Source: Occultella kanbiaonis
GTDB taxonomy: Bacteria; Actinomycetota; Actinomycetes; Actinomycetales; Beutenbergiaceae
NCBI RefSeq assembly: GCF_009708215.1
Contig: NZ_CP046175.1
Coordinates: forward strand, 682,001-746,000
Direction: 5' to 3'
Length of the DNA: 64,000 bases
The notes under the pieces were generated by a model. The model was not told where the DNA came from, did not search any database, and saw only the letters and a list, made by a program, of their open reading frames with translations. The position numbers and the translations under genes were made by a program. Positions 8,560 to 17,824 of this stretch are shown here, piece after piece (position 1 is the stretch's first letter; each line of letters begins with the position of its first letter).

Positions 8560-11500
8560 CACACCCCGTGCTTGATCGCGCCGCCCCGTCCCACGTCGTC
8601 GCCGGTCGCCCCGGCGTCGGGCTGACCAGCCCGGTCCCGTGGCGGGCCCGGGTGCCGGCCGGGGACGGCCTGCACCGGCTCCCGCTGGAGCACCCATTGG
8701 TGGGGCAGGTGGTCCCCGCCGGCGCCGAGCTCACCTGGGCGGTGCTCCCGCAGGGACTGCCCGACGGCGTCGCTGACGCCGCCGATCTGCCTCACCTCGA
8801 GGACCTGTGGGCCGGGACGGCGGTCGCCGTCGACCTCGTCCTCTCCGACGGGCGGCGCATCTCGGAGCTGGGGACCGTGGACCAGTACGGCGCCGGCATC
8901 AGCCCTGACGCGCAGGCGGTGGCGCGGCGGACCTGGGTGGACCAGTGGAACCTGCGCCGGGTCGGCCTGGACGCGGCGGCCGGGCGGACCATCGCCGCCG
9001 TCGAGCTCGTGGTGCGGGCGAACCCCCGGCGCGAGCTCGTGATCCATCTGGACTCGGTCGACGTCCGGCCCGTTCCCGTGCTGCCGCGGGAGGCCCTCGA
9101 CCGCGTCCGCACGACTCGCGGCACGAACAGCACCGGCGAGTTCTCCCGGGGCAACACCGCGCCCCTGGTGGGAGTTCCGCACGGGTGCCTCTACGCGCTC
9201 CCGATGACCGATGCCGGCTCGCGCCGCTGGGCCTACACCTGGCAGGCCGGCCGCCCCGGCGACCCTCGGCCACGGCTGCAGGCGCTCGCCACCTCGCACC
9301 TGCCGAGCCCGTGGATCGGGGACCGGGGCGTCTTCCAGGTGATGCCGACGACCGGTCGCTCCCACGAGCGGGCCGAGCGTGAGCTGGCGTTCGACCATGC
9401 CACCGAGACCGACCGGCCGCACGTGTGGGCGGCTCGCCTCGAGGGCGGAATCGGCGTCGAGGTCACCGCGGGACCCTCGGTGATGGCCGTCCGGTCCACG
9501 TTCGCGGCCGGCAGCGACGCCGCGATCGTCCTGGACCACCTCGGCACGATGCGGGACGTGGCGATCGCCGCCGAGGCCGAGGCGGTCGTGGTCACCGGAC
9601 TGCTGGTGGACGACGCCGACCAGATGCGCGCACCGTCCCCGCCACACCACGTGCACGTGCGGGTGCCGGCCACCGCGAGTCACGACCTGACCGTCTCCGG
9701 CGGGCACCTGACCGGTCTGGTGCCGGTTGCCCCCGATGCGCCCGTGACGGTGCTGGTGGGGCTCTCCACCCTCGACGCCGAGACGGCGGCGGCGCACGTG
9801 GCCCGGGTCACGAGCTTCGACGCCCTCGCCGACGAGGCCGCGCAGGCCTGGCGAGAGGTCCTCGGCACCGTGGAGTTCGAGGGCGCCACGGACGACCAGC
9901 AGATCGCGCTCGCCTCCGGGCTGTACCGGCTGGGCCTGTTCCCGACCCGGCAGGACGAGCCGACCGGCGACGGTGGCACCTGTTGGCGCAGCGTGTACGG
10001 CGAGCGGATGACACCGTCCCTGCGGGCGGCCGAGCTCGGCGACCGGCCGGAGACGGGCTCCGGCTGGTACAGCGCCACCAACGGTTTCTGGGACACCTAC
10101 CGCACGGCGTGGCCGTTGCTCGGGCTGCTCACGCCGACGACGGCGGGACTCGCCGCCCAGGGGTTCGTGGCACATCACCTGGACTCGGGTTGGATGCCGC
10201 GCTGGAGCGCACCCTCGCCGGCCGACTGCATGACCGGCACCACGAGCGACACGGTGCTCGCCGACATGATCGGCTACGGCGTACCGGGGATCGACCTGCG
10301 CCAGGCATGGGCGAGCGCACTGACCAATGCCAGCGTTCCGCCGTCCGACCCGCGGGTCGGACGCAAGGGCCTGCACCCGGGTCTGTTCCGGGGGTTCGTG
10401 AGCACCGCCGTCGAGGAGGGGATGTCCTGGACCCTGGACGCGGCGCTGAACGACTGGTCGGCCGCACGGATCGGGCGGGCGCTCGTGGCGAGCCTGGCTC
10501 CGGGGCGCGAGCGCGCTCAGGTCGAGGCCGAGTGCGAATGGCTCGAGCGGCGCTCGCTGCTCTACCGCGAGGTGTTCGACCCGGACCGGGGACTGTTCGT
10601 GGGCCGCGACGACGACGGTGGCTGGCGGGTTCCGGCGGCCGGGTTCGACCCGGACGAGTGGGGGCACGACTACACCGAGACGAACGCGTGGGGCACGGCC
10701 GTGACGGTGCCGCACGACGGCGCCGGCCTCGCCGCGCTGCACGGCGGCGAGGACCGGCTCGGCGCACTCCTGGACGCGATCCTGGCCCGGCCGGAGACCG
10801 GCTCGGTCCGCAAGGCCGGCACCTACGGCGGCGTCATCCACGAGATGACCGAGGCGCGGGACTGCCGGATGGGGATGCTCGCGCTGTCGAACCAGCCCGC
10901 CCACCACATCCCGTTCATGTACATGCACGCCGGCCGGCACGATGACGCGCACGCCGTCATCGCCGACGCGCTGGACCGGCTGTTCGTCGGCTCCGACCTG
11001 GGGCAGGGGTTCCCGGGCGACGAGGACAACGGGGAGATGTCGGCCTGGTGGATCCTCGCCACGATCGGCCTCTACCCCCTGGTCCCGGCGTCCGGGACCT
11101 GGGTGCTGACCCCGCCGCGGGTGACCCGGACCGTGCTGCGTCCGACCGGGGGAGCGGAGGTCGAGATCGTGGTGACCAACCCCGACGCGGGCGGCCGGTT
11201 CATCCGGTCCGTCACCATCGACGGCGAGGCATGGCACGAGATCTCCGTCCCGCACGCCGTGCTCGCCCGCGGCGCCCGGATCGAGTACGAGCTCGCCGAG
11301 GAACCATGCGGCTGGGCCGGGTCCTCGCGCCCGTTCTCCGCCTCCGCCGTGCACGGCTTCGCCGACCCACTGCGCGACGTGACCGACGGCGCACGCAGCA
11401 CCCACCCCGGCCTGGTCGACGACCTCGCGGCCGGACCGGTCCCACTCGAGGCGAGCACCGCCGTCGAGATCCAGCTCACCGAACCGACCCTCCTGGGTGA

Positions 11501-11726
11501 CCTCATGACCGTCACGCTGGCCGAGACCGGCGACCTCGGCTGGACCCTGAGTGCGCTCGGCCCGGACGGCTGGCACGACCTCGACGTCCGCGCCGAGGAA
11601 CCCTTCACCCGCACCGCGCAGACCCGCGTGTTCCGCACGGCGGGTGCGGCCGGAGAAGTGACCAGGCTCCGGTTCGTGCCGGATCGGTCGACGTCGCTGC
11701 TCCAGCTCGAGGCGTTCGCCCGATGA
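8556..11726 (+). CDS. GH92-family alpha-mannosidase-like protein
   Basis: This is a large (1056 residues) glycoside hydrolase with the family 92 layout: an N-terminal beta-sandwich followed by an (alpha/alpha)6 barrel. Recognisable barrel motifs are NGFWDTYRTAWPLLGLL, GHDYTETNAWG, SNQPAHHIPFMYMHAG and GFPGDEDNGEMSAWW. The last supplies the acidic residues that GH92 enzymes use with a calcium ion to cleave alpha-linked mannose. Most members run to 750-800 residues. Here about 130 extra C-terminal residues after YPLVPASGTW and its beta domain look like an additional beta-sandwich. No signal peptide is evident from the GTG at 8556, which overlaps the stop of the dehydratase, so it probably works on imported glycans. 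The strict GH92 specificity cannot be read from sequence. Confidence 0.85.
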   Translation: MTHPVLDRAAPSHVVAGRPGVGLTSPVPWRARVPAGDGLHRLPLEHPLVGQVVPAGAELTWAVLPQGLPDGVADAADLPHLEDLWAGTAVAVDLVLSDGRRISELGTVDQYGAGISPDAQAVARRTWVDQWNLRRVGLDAAAGRTIAAVELVVRANPRRELVIHLDSVDVRPVPVLPREALDRVRTTRGTNSTGEFSRGNTAPLVGVPHGCLYALPMTDAGSRRWAYTWQAGRPGDPRPRLQALATSHLPSPWIGDRGVFQVMPTTGRSHERAERELAFDHATETDRPHVWAARLEGGIGVEVTAGPSVMAVRSTFAAGSDAAIVLDHLGTMRDVAIAAEAEAVVVTGLLVDDADQMRAPSPPHHVHVRVPATASHDLTVSGGHLTGLVPVAPDAPVTVLVGLSTLDAETAAAHVARVTSFDALADEAAQAWREVLGTVEFEGATDDQQIALASGLYRLGLFPTRQDEPTGDGGTCWRSVYGERMTPSLRAAELGDRPETGSGWYSATNGFWDTYRTAWPLLGLLTPTTAGLAAQGFVAHHLDSGWMPRWSAPSPADCMTGTTSDTVLADMIGYGVPGIDLRQAWASALTNASVPPSDPRVGRKGLHPGLFRGFVSTAVEEGMSWTLDAALNDWSAARIGRALVASLAPGRERAQVEAECEWLERRSLLYREVFDPDRGLFVGRDDDGGWRVPAAGFDPDEWGHDYTETNAWGTAVTVPHDGAGLAALHGGEDRLGALLDAILARPETGSVRKAGTYGGVIHEMTEARDCRMGMLALSNQPAHHIPFMYMHAGRHDDAHAVIADALDRLFVGSDLGQGFPGDEDNGEMSAWWILATIGLYPLVPASGTWVLTPPRVTRTVLRPTGGAEVEIVVTNPDAGGRFIRSVTIDGEAWHEISVPHAVLARGARIEYELAEEPCGWAGSSRPFSASAVHGFADPLRDVTDGARSTHPGLVDDLAAGPVPLEASTAVEIQLTEPTLLGDLMTVTLAETGDLGWTLSALGPDGWHDLDVRAEEPFTRTAQTRVFRTAGAAGEVTRLRFVPDRSTSLLQLEAFAR

Positions 11727-11791
11727 GGTCGCTCCCCGACGCCGAGCGCCACCCCTCTGGAAAGGTCCACTGACCGGGCAGGAGCGGCGCG

Positions 11792-12793
11792 ATGGCCACC
11801 AAGCGGGTGAGTAACCTCGACGTCGCTCGCGCGGCCGGGGTCAGCCCGACCACGGTCTCGCACGTCCTCACCGGCAACCGGCCGGTCTCGGAGCAGGCAG
11901 CCGCGCGCGTGCGCGCAGCCATCGACGAACTCGGCTACCGGCCGCATGAGCTGGCGAGAAGTCTGCGCACGCAGCGCTCCCTCACGCTCGGCCTGGTGGT
12001 GCCGGACATCACGAACCCGTTCAACATGCACATCGCCAGGGGGCTGCAGCAGGCGGTCCTGGACCAGGGCTACTTCGTCCTCGTCACCGACTCCGCCGCG
12101 GACGCCGGCTCCGAGCGAGCGCTGATCGACCGGCTCCTGACCCGGGTCGACGCGATCGCCTTCTCCGGCCACTACGACCCCGCCGACGCGCTCGGGGACG
12201 TCCTCGCCCGGGGCATGCCGGTGGTGTGGCTCGGCGGTTGGGAGCGGGCGCACGAGGGGTTCGACACCGCCACCACCGACGACTACGGCATCGGTGTGCA
12301 CGCCACGGAGCATCTGATCGGGCGGGGCTATCGCCGGATCGCGTTCCTCGCGACCCGTGAGGAGTCGGGGCCCGGCCACCGCCGGGTGCAGGCCTACCGG
12401 GACGTGTGCGCCGCGAAGGGGCTGCCCATCGAGCCCAGCCTCGTGCTGCACGACGAGGTCACGAAGGAGGCCGGCGCCGAGGGCGTGCGGACCCTCATGG
12501 GCCTGGCCGAGCCGCCGGACGCGATCATCGCCACCAACGACATCGTCGCCCTCGGGGCGCTCTCGGAGCTGCTGCGCGAGGGCATCGACGTGCCGGGTCG
12601 GGTCGCCCTGATGGGGGTCGACGACATCGACGCCGCCTCACTCACCACGCCCACCCTGACCTCGATCCCACTCAACGGCCTGGCGCAGGGCCGGGCGATC
12701 GGACGCCTGCTGCTCGAGCGCATCGCGGGCACGGCTGCTCCGACCGACATCGTCTTTCCCGCGGCGGACGTCATCCAGCGCGAATCGACCTGA
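11792..12793 (+). CDS. LacI-family transcriptional regulator
   Basis: This is a repressor of 333 residues. The N-terminal LacI helix-turn-helix reads VSNLDVARAAGVSPTTVSHV (residues 6-25) and is followed by the hinge region ELGYRPHELARSLRTQRS. The rest is a periplasmic-binding-protein-like effector domain beginning TLGLVVPDITNPFN, with the C-terminal signature LMGVDDIDAASLTTPTLTSI. GGAG lies about ten bases upstream of the ATG. It follows the GH92 gene by 65 bases on the same strand, so it may be cotranscribed with the dehydratase and GH92 genes and regulate them in response to a sugar ligand. Confidence 0.93.
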   Translation: MATKRVSNLDVARAAGVSPTTVSHVLTGNRPVSEQAAARVRAAIDELGYRPHELARSLRTQRSLTLGLVVPDITNPFNMHIARGLQQAVLDQGYFVLVTDSAADAGSERALIDRLLTRVDAIAFSGHYDPADALGDVLARGMPVVWLGGWERAHEGFDTATTDDYGIGVHATEHLIGRGYRRIAFLATREESGPGHRRVQAYRDVCAAKGLPIEPSLVLHDEVTKEAGAEGVRTLMGLAEPPDAIIATNDIVALGALSELLREGIDVPGRVALMGVDDIDAASLTTPTLTSIPLNGLAQGRAIGRLLLERIAGTAAPTDIVFPAADVIQREST

Positions 12794-12894
12794 GCGGCCA
12801 TGGCTTCGCCGAGCCGACTCGAATGGGCCCATCCTCCGCGTGCATGCCCGGCCGGAGGCAGCTCGGCCGACCGTCGTGGCAGGGAGCATCACCG

Positions 12895-13575
12895 TCACGT
12901 CCGGTCCCGGCCCACCAGGCCGAACTGGTAGGCCGCGATCACGGCCTGCACCCGGTCACGAACGCCGAGCTTGGCCAGGATCCGTCCGACGTGTGTCTTC
13001 ACCGTGGTGGTCGACAGCTCGAACCGCTCGGCGATCTCGGCGTTGGACAGTCCTTCCGCCACGCAGCCCAGCACGTCGAGCTCGCGTGGGGTGAGTTCGC
13101 GTAGGCGTGGATCGAGTTCGCCGTCGGCAGGCGTCGCGTCGGCGTCGGCCGGCAGGTGCGCGGCGAACAGGTCGAGCATGCGACGCAGCACCCGCGGGGC
13201 GATGACCGAGCTCCCCGCCGCCACGGTGCGGATCCCCTCGACGAGTTCGTCCGGCCGGGCGTTCTTCAGCAGGAAGCCGCTGGCACCCGAGCGCAGCGCC
13301 GCGAACGCCAACTCGTCGACGTCGAACGTGGTCAGCACGAGCACCCGCGTCGACGGGTGCTCCGCGGTGAGCCGCCGGGTGGCCTCGATGCCGTCCATGC
13401 CGGGCATGCGGATGTCCATGAGTACGACGTCGGGTGCGAGGGCCGCGACCTGCTCAAGGGCAGCCAGGCCGTCCGATGCCTCGCCGACGACCTCGAGGTC
13501 GGGCTCGGTCTCGATCACGAGGCGAAAGCCCATCCGCAGCAGGGCCTGGTCGTCGACGAGCAGCACGGTCGTCAT
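12895..13575 (-). CDS. NarL/LuxR-type response regulator
   Basis: This is a two-component DNA-binding response regulator of 226 residues. The receiver domain has the acidic pair Asp8-Asp9 (VLLVDDQALLRMG) and phospho-acceptor Asp54 in VVLMDIRMPGMDG. The C-terminal LuxR helix-turn-helix reads LTPRELDVLGCVAEGLSNAE through TTTVKTHVGRILAKLG. The ATG at 13575 overlaps the stop of the sensor kinase gene (ATGA), so the pair is translationally coupled. It is the last gene of a five-gene operon that starts with an ABC exporter, making that exporter its likely target. The family is usually activated by a HisKA_3 kinase, which is what lies upstream. Confidence 0.95.
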   Translation of the reverse strand: MTTVLLVDDQALLRMGFRLVIETEPDLEVVGEASDGLAALEQVAALAPDVVLMDIRMPGMDGIEATRRLTAEHPSTRVLVLTTFDVDELAFAALRSGASGFLLKNARPDELVEGIRTVAAGSSVIAPRVLRRMLDLFAAHLPADADATPADGELDPRLRELTPRELDVLGCVAEGLSNAEIAERFELSTTTVKTHVGRILAKLGVRDRVQAVIAAYQFGLVGRDRT

Positions 13576-14978
13576 CGGGTGACCTCGTCGGCCTGGTTCC
13601 ACGGCAGGACGACGTGCACACGCCATCCGCCGTCCGGCAGCGGGCCGACGTCGGCCCGACCCTCGAGGAGCGCGACGCGCTCGCGGATGCCGACGATGCC
13701 CCGGCCGGTCCCACCGCCGGTGCCCGGCCGGGTGCCGCCGGAGTCGAGCACCTCCACCTCGACCGCGGAGCCGCTGCGCCGGACCGAGACCCGGACCGAC
13801 GAGGCGCCCGGGGCGTGCCGGAGCACGTTCGTCAGGCTCTCGGTGACGATGCGCACCACCGCCAGCCGCAACGACGTGTCCTCGGGCAGCGGGCTGTCGA
13901 GACCGGTCGCGCTCACGGGCAGCCCGGCCACGCGGAAGCGTTCGACGGCGGTGGCCAGGTCGGTCTCGACGGGGGCCGGCCGGTCGGCGCTGCCGTCGGC
14001 GCCGGTGCTGTCGGGGTCGAGTGCGCCGAGGACGCGCTGCATGTCCGACAGCGCCGCACGGCCGGTGCTCGAGAGCTCACGCAGGGCCTCACGCGAACTG
14101 TCCGGGGCACGGTCCAGGGCGGCGCCGGCACCGTCGGACAACGCGACCATCACCGAGACGCTGTGCGCGACCACGTCGTGCATCTCCCGTGCGATGCGGG
14201 CACGCTCGGAGGCGCGGGCGAGCGCGGCGCTGTTGTCCCGGTCCCGGGCCATCGCCTCGTACCGCTCGACCAGGCCCTGGGCGTGCGCGCGACGCGCCCG
14301 CGCCGACGAGCCGGTCGCCACCCCCAGCAGCAGGAGCGCGAGCAGGAGGAAGATGGACGCCGACCGACGGCCCGGCGAGTACGGCGGCTCGGTGAGCTGA
14401 CGGATCGGGTCGCCTGCCGGCATCGCGATCGGATCGCTCCAGAGGAGGATCTCGGCCAGGCCGATGTCCTGCCACCACAGCAGCGCGAGGCCGACCGTGA
14501 CGAATACGCCCGCGCACGTGAGCCAGGTGGTTCGGGCCGAGTGGGTCAGCGCGACGTTGTGGAGCGCGCACGCCAGGCACACGCCAAGGACTCCCAGGAC
14601 ACCGACCGTGACGAGCGAGACCACGGCCAGGATGGTCAGCGCCACCGTGACGGTCAGCGGCCGCGCTCGCCGGGCGATCAGGAGTGCGGCGCCGAGAAGG
14701 GCACCGGCGAACGTGCCCGCCGGGACCAGCCAGGCCGTGGGCGCATCCGGCAGGTACATGCCCAGGCCGGTCGCCCCCTGGATGGTCAGCGCCACCAGCA
14801 GCGCGGTGACGATCCCGAGCAGGAGCACGGACCCGACGAGGCAGACATCGGCGATCCGGGGGTGCGCGGCGAACAGGCGCCCGACCGGCCCGCGCCGCTG
14901 GACCTGCGTCTCGGTCAGCGGTGCTGAGCCCGCTGCCCGCGCACGCTCGGAGCCTGGGTCGACCCGCGACGTCCTCAC
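13572..14978 (-). CDS. HisKA_3 sensor histidine kinase
   Basis: This is a membrane-bound sensor kinase of the NarX/LiaS-like (HPK7) group, which pairs with LuxR-type regulators. About six hydrophobic segments occupy residues 43-220 (for example VCLVGSVLLLGIVTALLVAL), with little room for an external sensor domain, so it probably senses within the membrane. The phosphorylated histidine is His267 in REMHDVVAHS. The ATP-binding domain shows ESLTNVLRHA and GRGIVGIRERVALLEG. I chose GTG 14978 because GGGAG precedes it by nine bases. An ATG at 15050 in the same frame is the alternative and would overlap the permease gene. It is flanked by an ABC exporter and its regulator, the arrangement found in envelope-stress or antimicrobial-peptide response modules. 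Confidence 0.93.
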   Translation of the reverse strand: MRTSRVDPGSERARAAGSAPLTETQVQRRGPVGRLFAAHPRIADVCLVGSVLLLGIVTALLVALTIQGATGLGMYLPDAPTAWLVPAGTFAGALLGAALLIARRARPLTVTVALTILAVVSLVTVGVLGVLGVCLACALHNVALTHSARTTWLTCAGVFVTVGLALLWWQDIGLAEILLWSDPIAMPAGDPIRQLTEPPYSPGRRSASIFLLLALLLLGVATGSSARARRAHAQGLVERYEAMARDRDNSAALARASERARIAREMHDVVAHSVSVMVALSDGAGAALDRAPDSSREALRELSSTGRAALSDMQRVLGALDPDSTGADGSADRPAPVETDLATAVERFRVAGLPVSATGLDSPLPEDTSLRLAVVRIVTESLTNVLRHAPGASSVRVSVRRSGSAVEVEVLDSGGTRPGTGGGTGRGIVGIRERVALLEGRADVGPLPDGGWRVHVVLPWNQADEVTR

Positions 14979-15036
14979 AGGGTCACTCTCCCATCGTTTC
15001 GACGGCGCCTCCGGTGGCCGGCTCACTCGTCGACGC

Positions 15037-15834
15037 TCAGGCGAGGTCATGTCGGCGCAGCCGATGGCCCGCGGCGACGAACAGGCAGGCGGCCCAGAGG
15101 CCGAGGACGACCCCGCCGCCCCACGAGCCGAGCTGCGGCCCAAGGGTCGATACGTCCAGCGTGGTGAGCGTGGCGTCGTCCATGGTCAGGCGCGCCCCGG
15201 CACCCGGCAGCAGGGCCCGGACCGTGTCGGTCACGCGTCCCGGGTTCACCGCGAGCAGATGGTCGAGGACGACGAGCACCAGCACGCCCGTGACGAGCGC
15301 CGCGGTCGGCCGGCGCAGCAGCGCCCCGATGCCCAGCCCCACCAGGGCAACACCGACCAGGAAGCCCACGTAGCCCACCAGGACGCGAACGGTCTCACCG
15401 TCGGTGAGGTCGACCGCCAACCCACCGGCGGCGCGCTGACCGATCGTCACCAGGAACGAGGCGAGGAGGGCGCCGACCGCGGTCACGAACGCGACGACGG
15501 TCGTCATCAGCGCCTGCGCCAGGAGCACGGGTAGGCGCCGGGGCACGGCGGTGAAGGTGACCCGGAAGGTGCCGAAGCCGTACTCACCGGTTCCCACCAG
15601 CACGCCCAGGACCAGCGTCCCGAGCTGGGCGAGCAGGTAACCGGAGACGAGGAGCGACGCGCCGGACTGGCCGGAGTCCGGCCGGACGAACATGCCCAGC
15701 CCGAAGGCGAGCGAGGCCGCCGCCAGGATCGTGCCGACGATGGTCCACAGGCTCGAACGCACGCTGAGGAGCTTGGTCCACTCCGCGGCCACTACCCGGG
15801 AGAACGTGACACCGGGCTGCGTCGGCGCCGCCAC
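15037..15834 (-). CDS. ABC-2-type exporter permease B
   Basis: This is an integral membrane permease of 265 residues in the ABC-2 family. It opens with GVTFSRVVAAEWTKLLSVRS, the cytoplasmic elbow helix that is also present in the neighbouring permease A, and is followed by about six hydrophobic segments. GTG 15834 lies two bases after the stop of permease A. The two permeases have the same overall plan and matching internal phrases (FTAVPRRLPVL in both), so they look like a tandem duplication that now forms a heterodimer. The partner ATPase is at 16712-17482. The substrate could be a lipid or peptide antibiotic; nothing in the sequence decides. Confidence 0.88.
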   Translation of the reverse strand: MAAPTQPGVTFSRVVAAEWTKLLSVRSSLWTIVGTILAAASLAFGLGMFVRPDSGQSGASLLVSGYLLAQLGTLVLGVLVGTGEYGFGTFRVTFTAVPRRLPVLLAQALMTTVVAFVTAVGALLASFLVTIGQRAAGGLAVDLTDGETVRVLVGYVGFLVGVALVGLGIGALLRRPTAALVTGVLVLVVLDHLLAVNPGRVTDTVRALLPGAGARLTMDDATLTTLDVSTLGPQLGSWGGGVVLGLWAACLFVAAGHRLRRHDLA

Positions 15835-15836
15835 CG

Positions 15837-16715
15837 TCAGGTCACATCCCGGGCGCGCAGCCTGACCGCGGCCCCGGCGAGCGGGACCAGGATCCAGGCG
15901 CCGAGGACGGCACCCCCGCCCCACGGACCCAGGTCCGGAGCGCCGTCGATACCGCTGATGTCCGGCGTGGTCAGGAGCGATCCCGCGCCGCTGGGTAGCA
16001 GCGTGACGATGGTGTTGACCACGGCTTCGGCAGGTGGGGGGCCCGACTCGGCCGGGGCCATCGGGTCGGTCGAGAGGTCGGAGGCGAGCATCAGCACGAT
16101 CGGCAGCACCAGGGTCACGGTGACGGCGGTGACGACGGCGCGGGCCGAGCGGCGCAGGAGCGCCCCGACGGCCAGTCCGAACAGCGCCATTCCGACGAGG
16201 TAGAGCGTCATCCCGGCGAGGACCGGCACCGGCCCGTCACCCGTCAGGTCCACGGTGAGCCCTCGCGAACCGGCGGCTGGCACGATCCCGAGCACGGCGG
16301 CGCCGACGGCGAGGACGGCGACGACGAGTGCGAACGCTGCCGTGACCACGACCTGCGCGGCGAGGACGGGCAGCCGCCGGGGGACCGCCGTGAACGTCGA
16401 GCGGAAGGTGCCGGTGCTGAACTCTCCCGTCCCGATGAGGACCCCAAGGATCATGAGCCCGAGCGGGGCGAGCACCAGGCCGGAGGTGAGGGAGCCGAGC
16501 GGGTCGAATCCCGGGTCCACCGATGACGCGTTCGCCGACACGTAGGTGAGGGCCCAGGAGACGGCGACCGTGACGGCCGCGAGCAGGAAGGAGGACCTCA
16601 GACTGGTCAGTTTGGTCCACTCCGAGGCGACCACACGCGTGAAGGTCACACCGCGGCCGGCCGCGCCCCCGCGAGCCGCCACCGGCGTGGAGGACGATGC
16701 GGCGGGCGCGCTCAT
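15837..16715 (-). CDS. ABC-2-type exporter permease A
   Basis: This is a permease of 292 residues with an alanine/serine-rich N-terminal tail. The shared elbow segment GVTFTRVVASEWTKLTSLRS follows, then six hydrophobic stretches. ATG 16715 overlaps the stop of the ATPase gene (ATGA), and its own stop is followed after two bases by permease B. It is longer than permease B mainly in the N-terminal tail and in a loop with PMAPAESGPPPAEA. It is part of the exporter regulated, by position, by the two-component pair encoded downstream in the same operon. Confidence 0.88.
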   Translation of the reverse strand: MSAPAASSSTPVAARGGAAGRGVTFTRVVASEWTKLTSLRSSFLLAAVTVAVSWALTYVSANASSVDPGFDPLGSLTSGLVLAPLGLMILGVLIGTGEFSTGTFRSTFTAVPRRLPVLAAQVVVTAAFALVVAVLAVGAAVLGIVPAAGSRGLTVDLTGDGPVPVLAGMTLYLVGMALFGLAVGALLRRSARAVVTAVTVTLVLPIVLMLASDLSTDPMAPAESGPPPAEAVVNTIVTLLPSGAGSLLTTPDISGIDGAPDLGPWGGGAVLGAWILVPLAGAAVRLRARDVT

Positions 16716-17482
16716 CGGGTGCTCCCGGTCGCCGGGCGTGCCGCGGAGTCGTCGGCGCTGCGGCCCCGGTACTGCACGGCGCCGGCGGTGAGCTGCAGGT
16801 AGGCGTCCTCGAGTGACCCACCGGGGGCGGAACCGTCGATGATCTCCTGGACCGAGGCGTCGGCGAGCAGTCGGCCCTTGCCGATGATCACGACCCGGTC
16901 GGCGCACAGGGCGAGCTCGTGCATGAGGTGGGAGGAGAGCAGGACGGTGCGACCCTCGTCCGCGAGCTCGCGCACGAGCCGGCGGACCCAGAGGACGCCG
17001 TCGGGGTCGAGCCCGTTCACCGGCTCATCGAGGATCAGCGTCCCCGGGTCACCGAGGAGCGCACCGGCGATCCCGAGCCGCTGCCCCATGCCGAGCGAGA
17101 ACGTCCCGGCCCGCCGGCCCGCCACGGACTCCAATCCGGTCATGCCGATCACCTCCTCGACGCGCTTGCGGGAGATGCCATGGGTCCGGGCCTGCGCCAG
17201 CAGGTGGCGGAAGGCCGTCCGTCCCGGGTGCACGGTGCGGGCATCGAGCATGACCCCGACGGCGTGCAGCGGTGCGGCCAGGTCGGCGTAGCGCCGGCCG
17301 TCGACGGTCGTGGTGCCCGAGGTCGGGCGCTCGAGCCCCACGACGACCCGCATGGTCGTCGACTTCCCGGCACCGTTCGGGCCGAGGAAGCCGGTCACGG
17401 TCCCCGGACGCGCCGTGAAGGTCAGCCCGTCCACGGCCGTGGTGGTCCCGTAGCGCTTCGTCAGCGACGCCACCTCGATCAT
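16712..17482 (-). CDS. ABC exporter ATP-binding protein
   Basis: This is the ATPase of the exporter, 256 residues. The Walker A motif is GPNGAGKST (about residues 34-42) and the signature region FSLGMGQRLGIAGALLGDP. Walker B is TLILDEPVNGLDP, and the switch histidine lies in LLSSHLMHE. This pattern matches the BcrA/DrrA group that drives ABC-2 permeases exporting antibiotics or lipids. ATG 17482 is supported by AGGAG six bases upstream. It is the first gene of the operon ATPase, permease A, permease B, kinase, regulator, all overlapping or nearly so. The promoter should lie in the gap toward 17841. Confidence 0.93.
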   Translation of the reverse strand: MIEVASLTKRYGTTTAVDGLTFTARPGTVTGFLGPNGAGKSTTMRVVVGLERPTSGTTTVDGRRYADLAAPLHAVGVMLDARTVHPGRTAFRHLLAQARTHGISRKRVEEVIGMTGLESVAGRRAGTFSLGMGQRLGIAGALLGDPGTLILDEPVNGLDPDGVLWVRRLVRELADEGRTVLLSSHLMHELALCADRVVIIGKGRLLADASVQEIIDGSAPGGSLEDAYLQLTAGAVQYRGRSADDSAARPATGSTR

Positions 17483-17658
17483 CTGCACTCCTGTCGTCGA
17501 CGGATCGGACCCACTTGGCCCTTCCGTCAACGACGCTACGGACACCACTGAACCTGCCTCGACCTTCCCGCAGCCGATATCGGTGGTGGGAACGCGTCGT
17601 CCCTCAGGAGGACGACGTCCACCGGCGGACCCATGCCGGACGACCGCACCGAGCTCGG

Positions 17659-17715
17659 CGAGAGTGCGGTTCTGCGGCGCCTGCACCGGATCGACCGCAC
17701 GATGACACCGTCGGC
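17659..17715. repeat. Dispersed intergenic repeat, copy A
   Basis: This 57-base segment matches the segment at 27474-27530 at 49 of 57 positions without gaps, and more loosely the one at 27369-27418. The ends are nearly invariant (GTTCTGCGGC on the left, ACGATGACACCGTCGGC on the right). The centre varies, and the inner edges form a short stem (TGCGG...CCGCA). It lies in an intergenic region, as do the other copies. The structure is that of a small palindromic dispersed repeat rather than a gene. Confidence 0.75.
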
Positions 17716-17804
17716 GTCGCGGTGGGCGGGGGCGGCGGACGGCGACGCCGGACGGGACTCTCCATGGCCCGGTTCGTCGCTCCAACTGCTCAGCCGATGC
17801 GGTG

Positions 17805-17824
17805 TTGACCTTGACCTAAGGTCA
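17805..17824 (+). promoter_or_regulatory. MerR-type promoter dyad
   Basis: TTGACC (17805-17810) is followed directly by the dyad TGACCT-A-AGGTCA (17812-17824). MerR-family regulators typically bind a dyad placed in an overlong spacer just after a TTGAC-type -35 element. The operon that begins 18 bases downstream encodes a MerR protein as its second gene, so autoregulation is likely. No strong -10 element can be seen, and the short distance to the ATG would leave almost no leader. Confidence 0.6.

Noticed and set aside
8127-11576. A very long open frame on the minus strand opposite the dehydratase and GH92 genes
   Set aside because: It is a by-product of the high G+C content; the plus strand carries clear family motifs over the same bases, and the antisense translation is low-complexity R/G/P/H-rich.
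15036-15050. ATG 15050 as the sensor-kinase start
   Set aside because: It has no ribosome site and would add a 24-residue polar tail; GTG 14978 has a good site, so the shorter form is preferred, though the longer one is not excluded.
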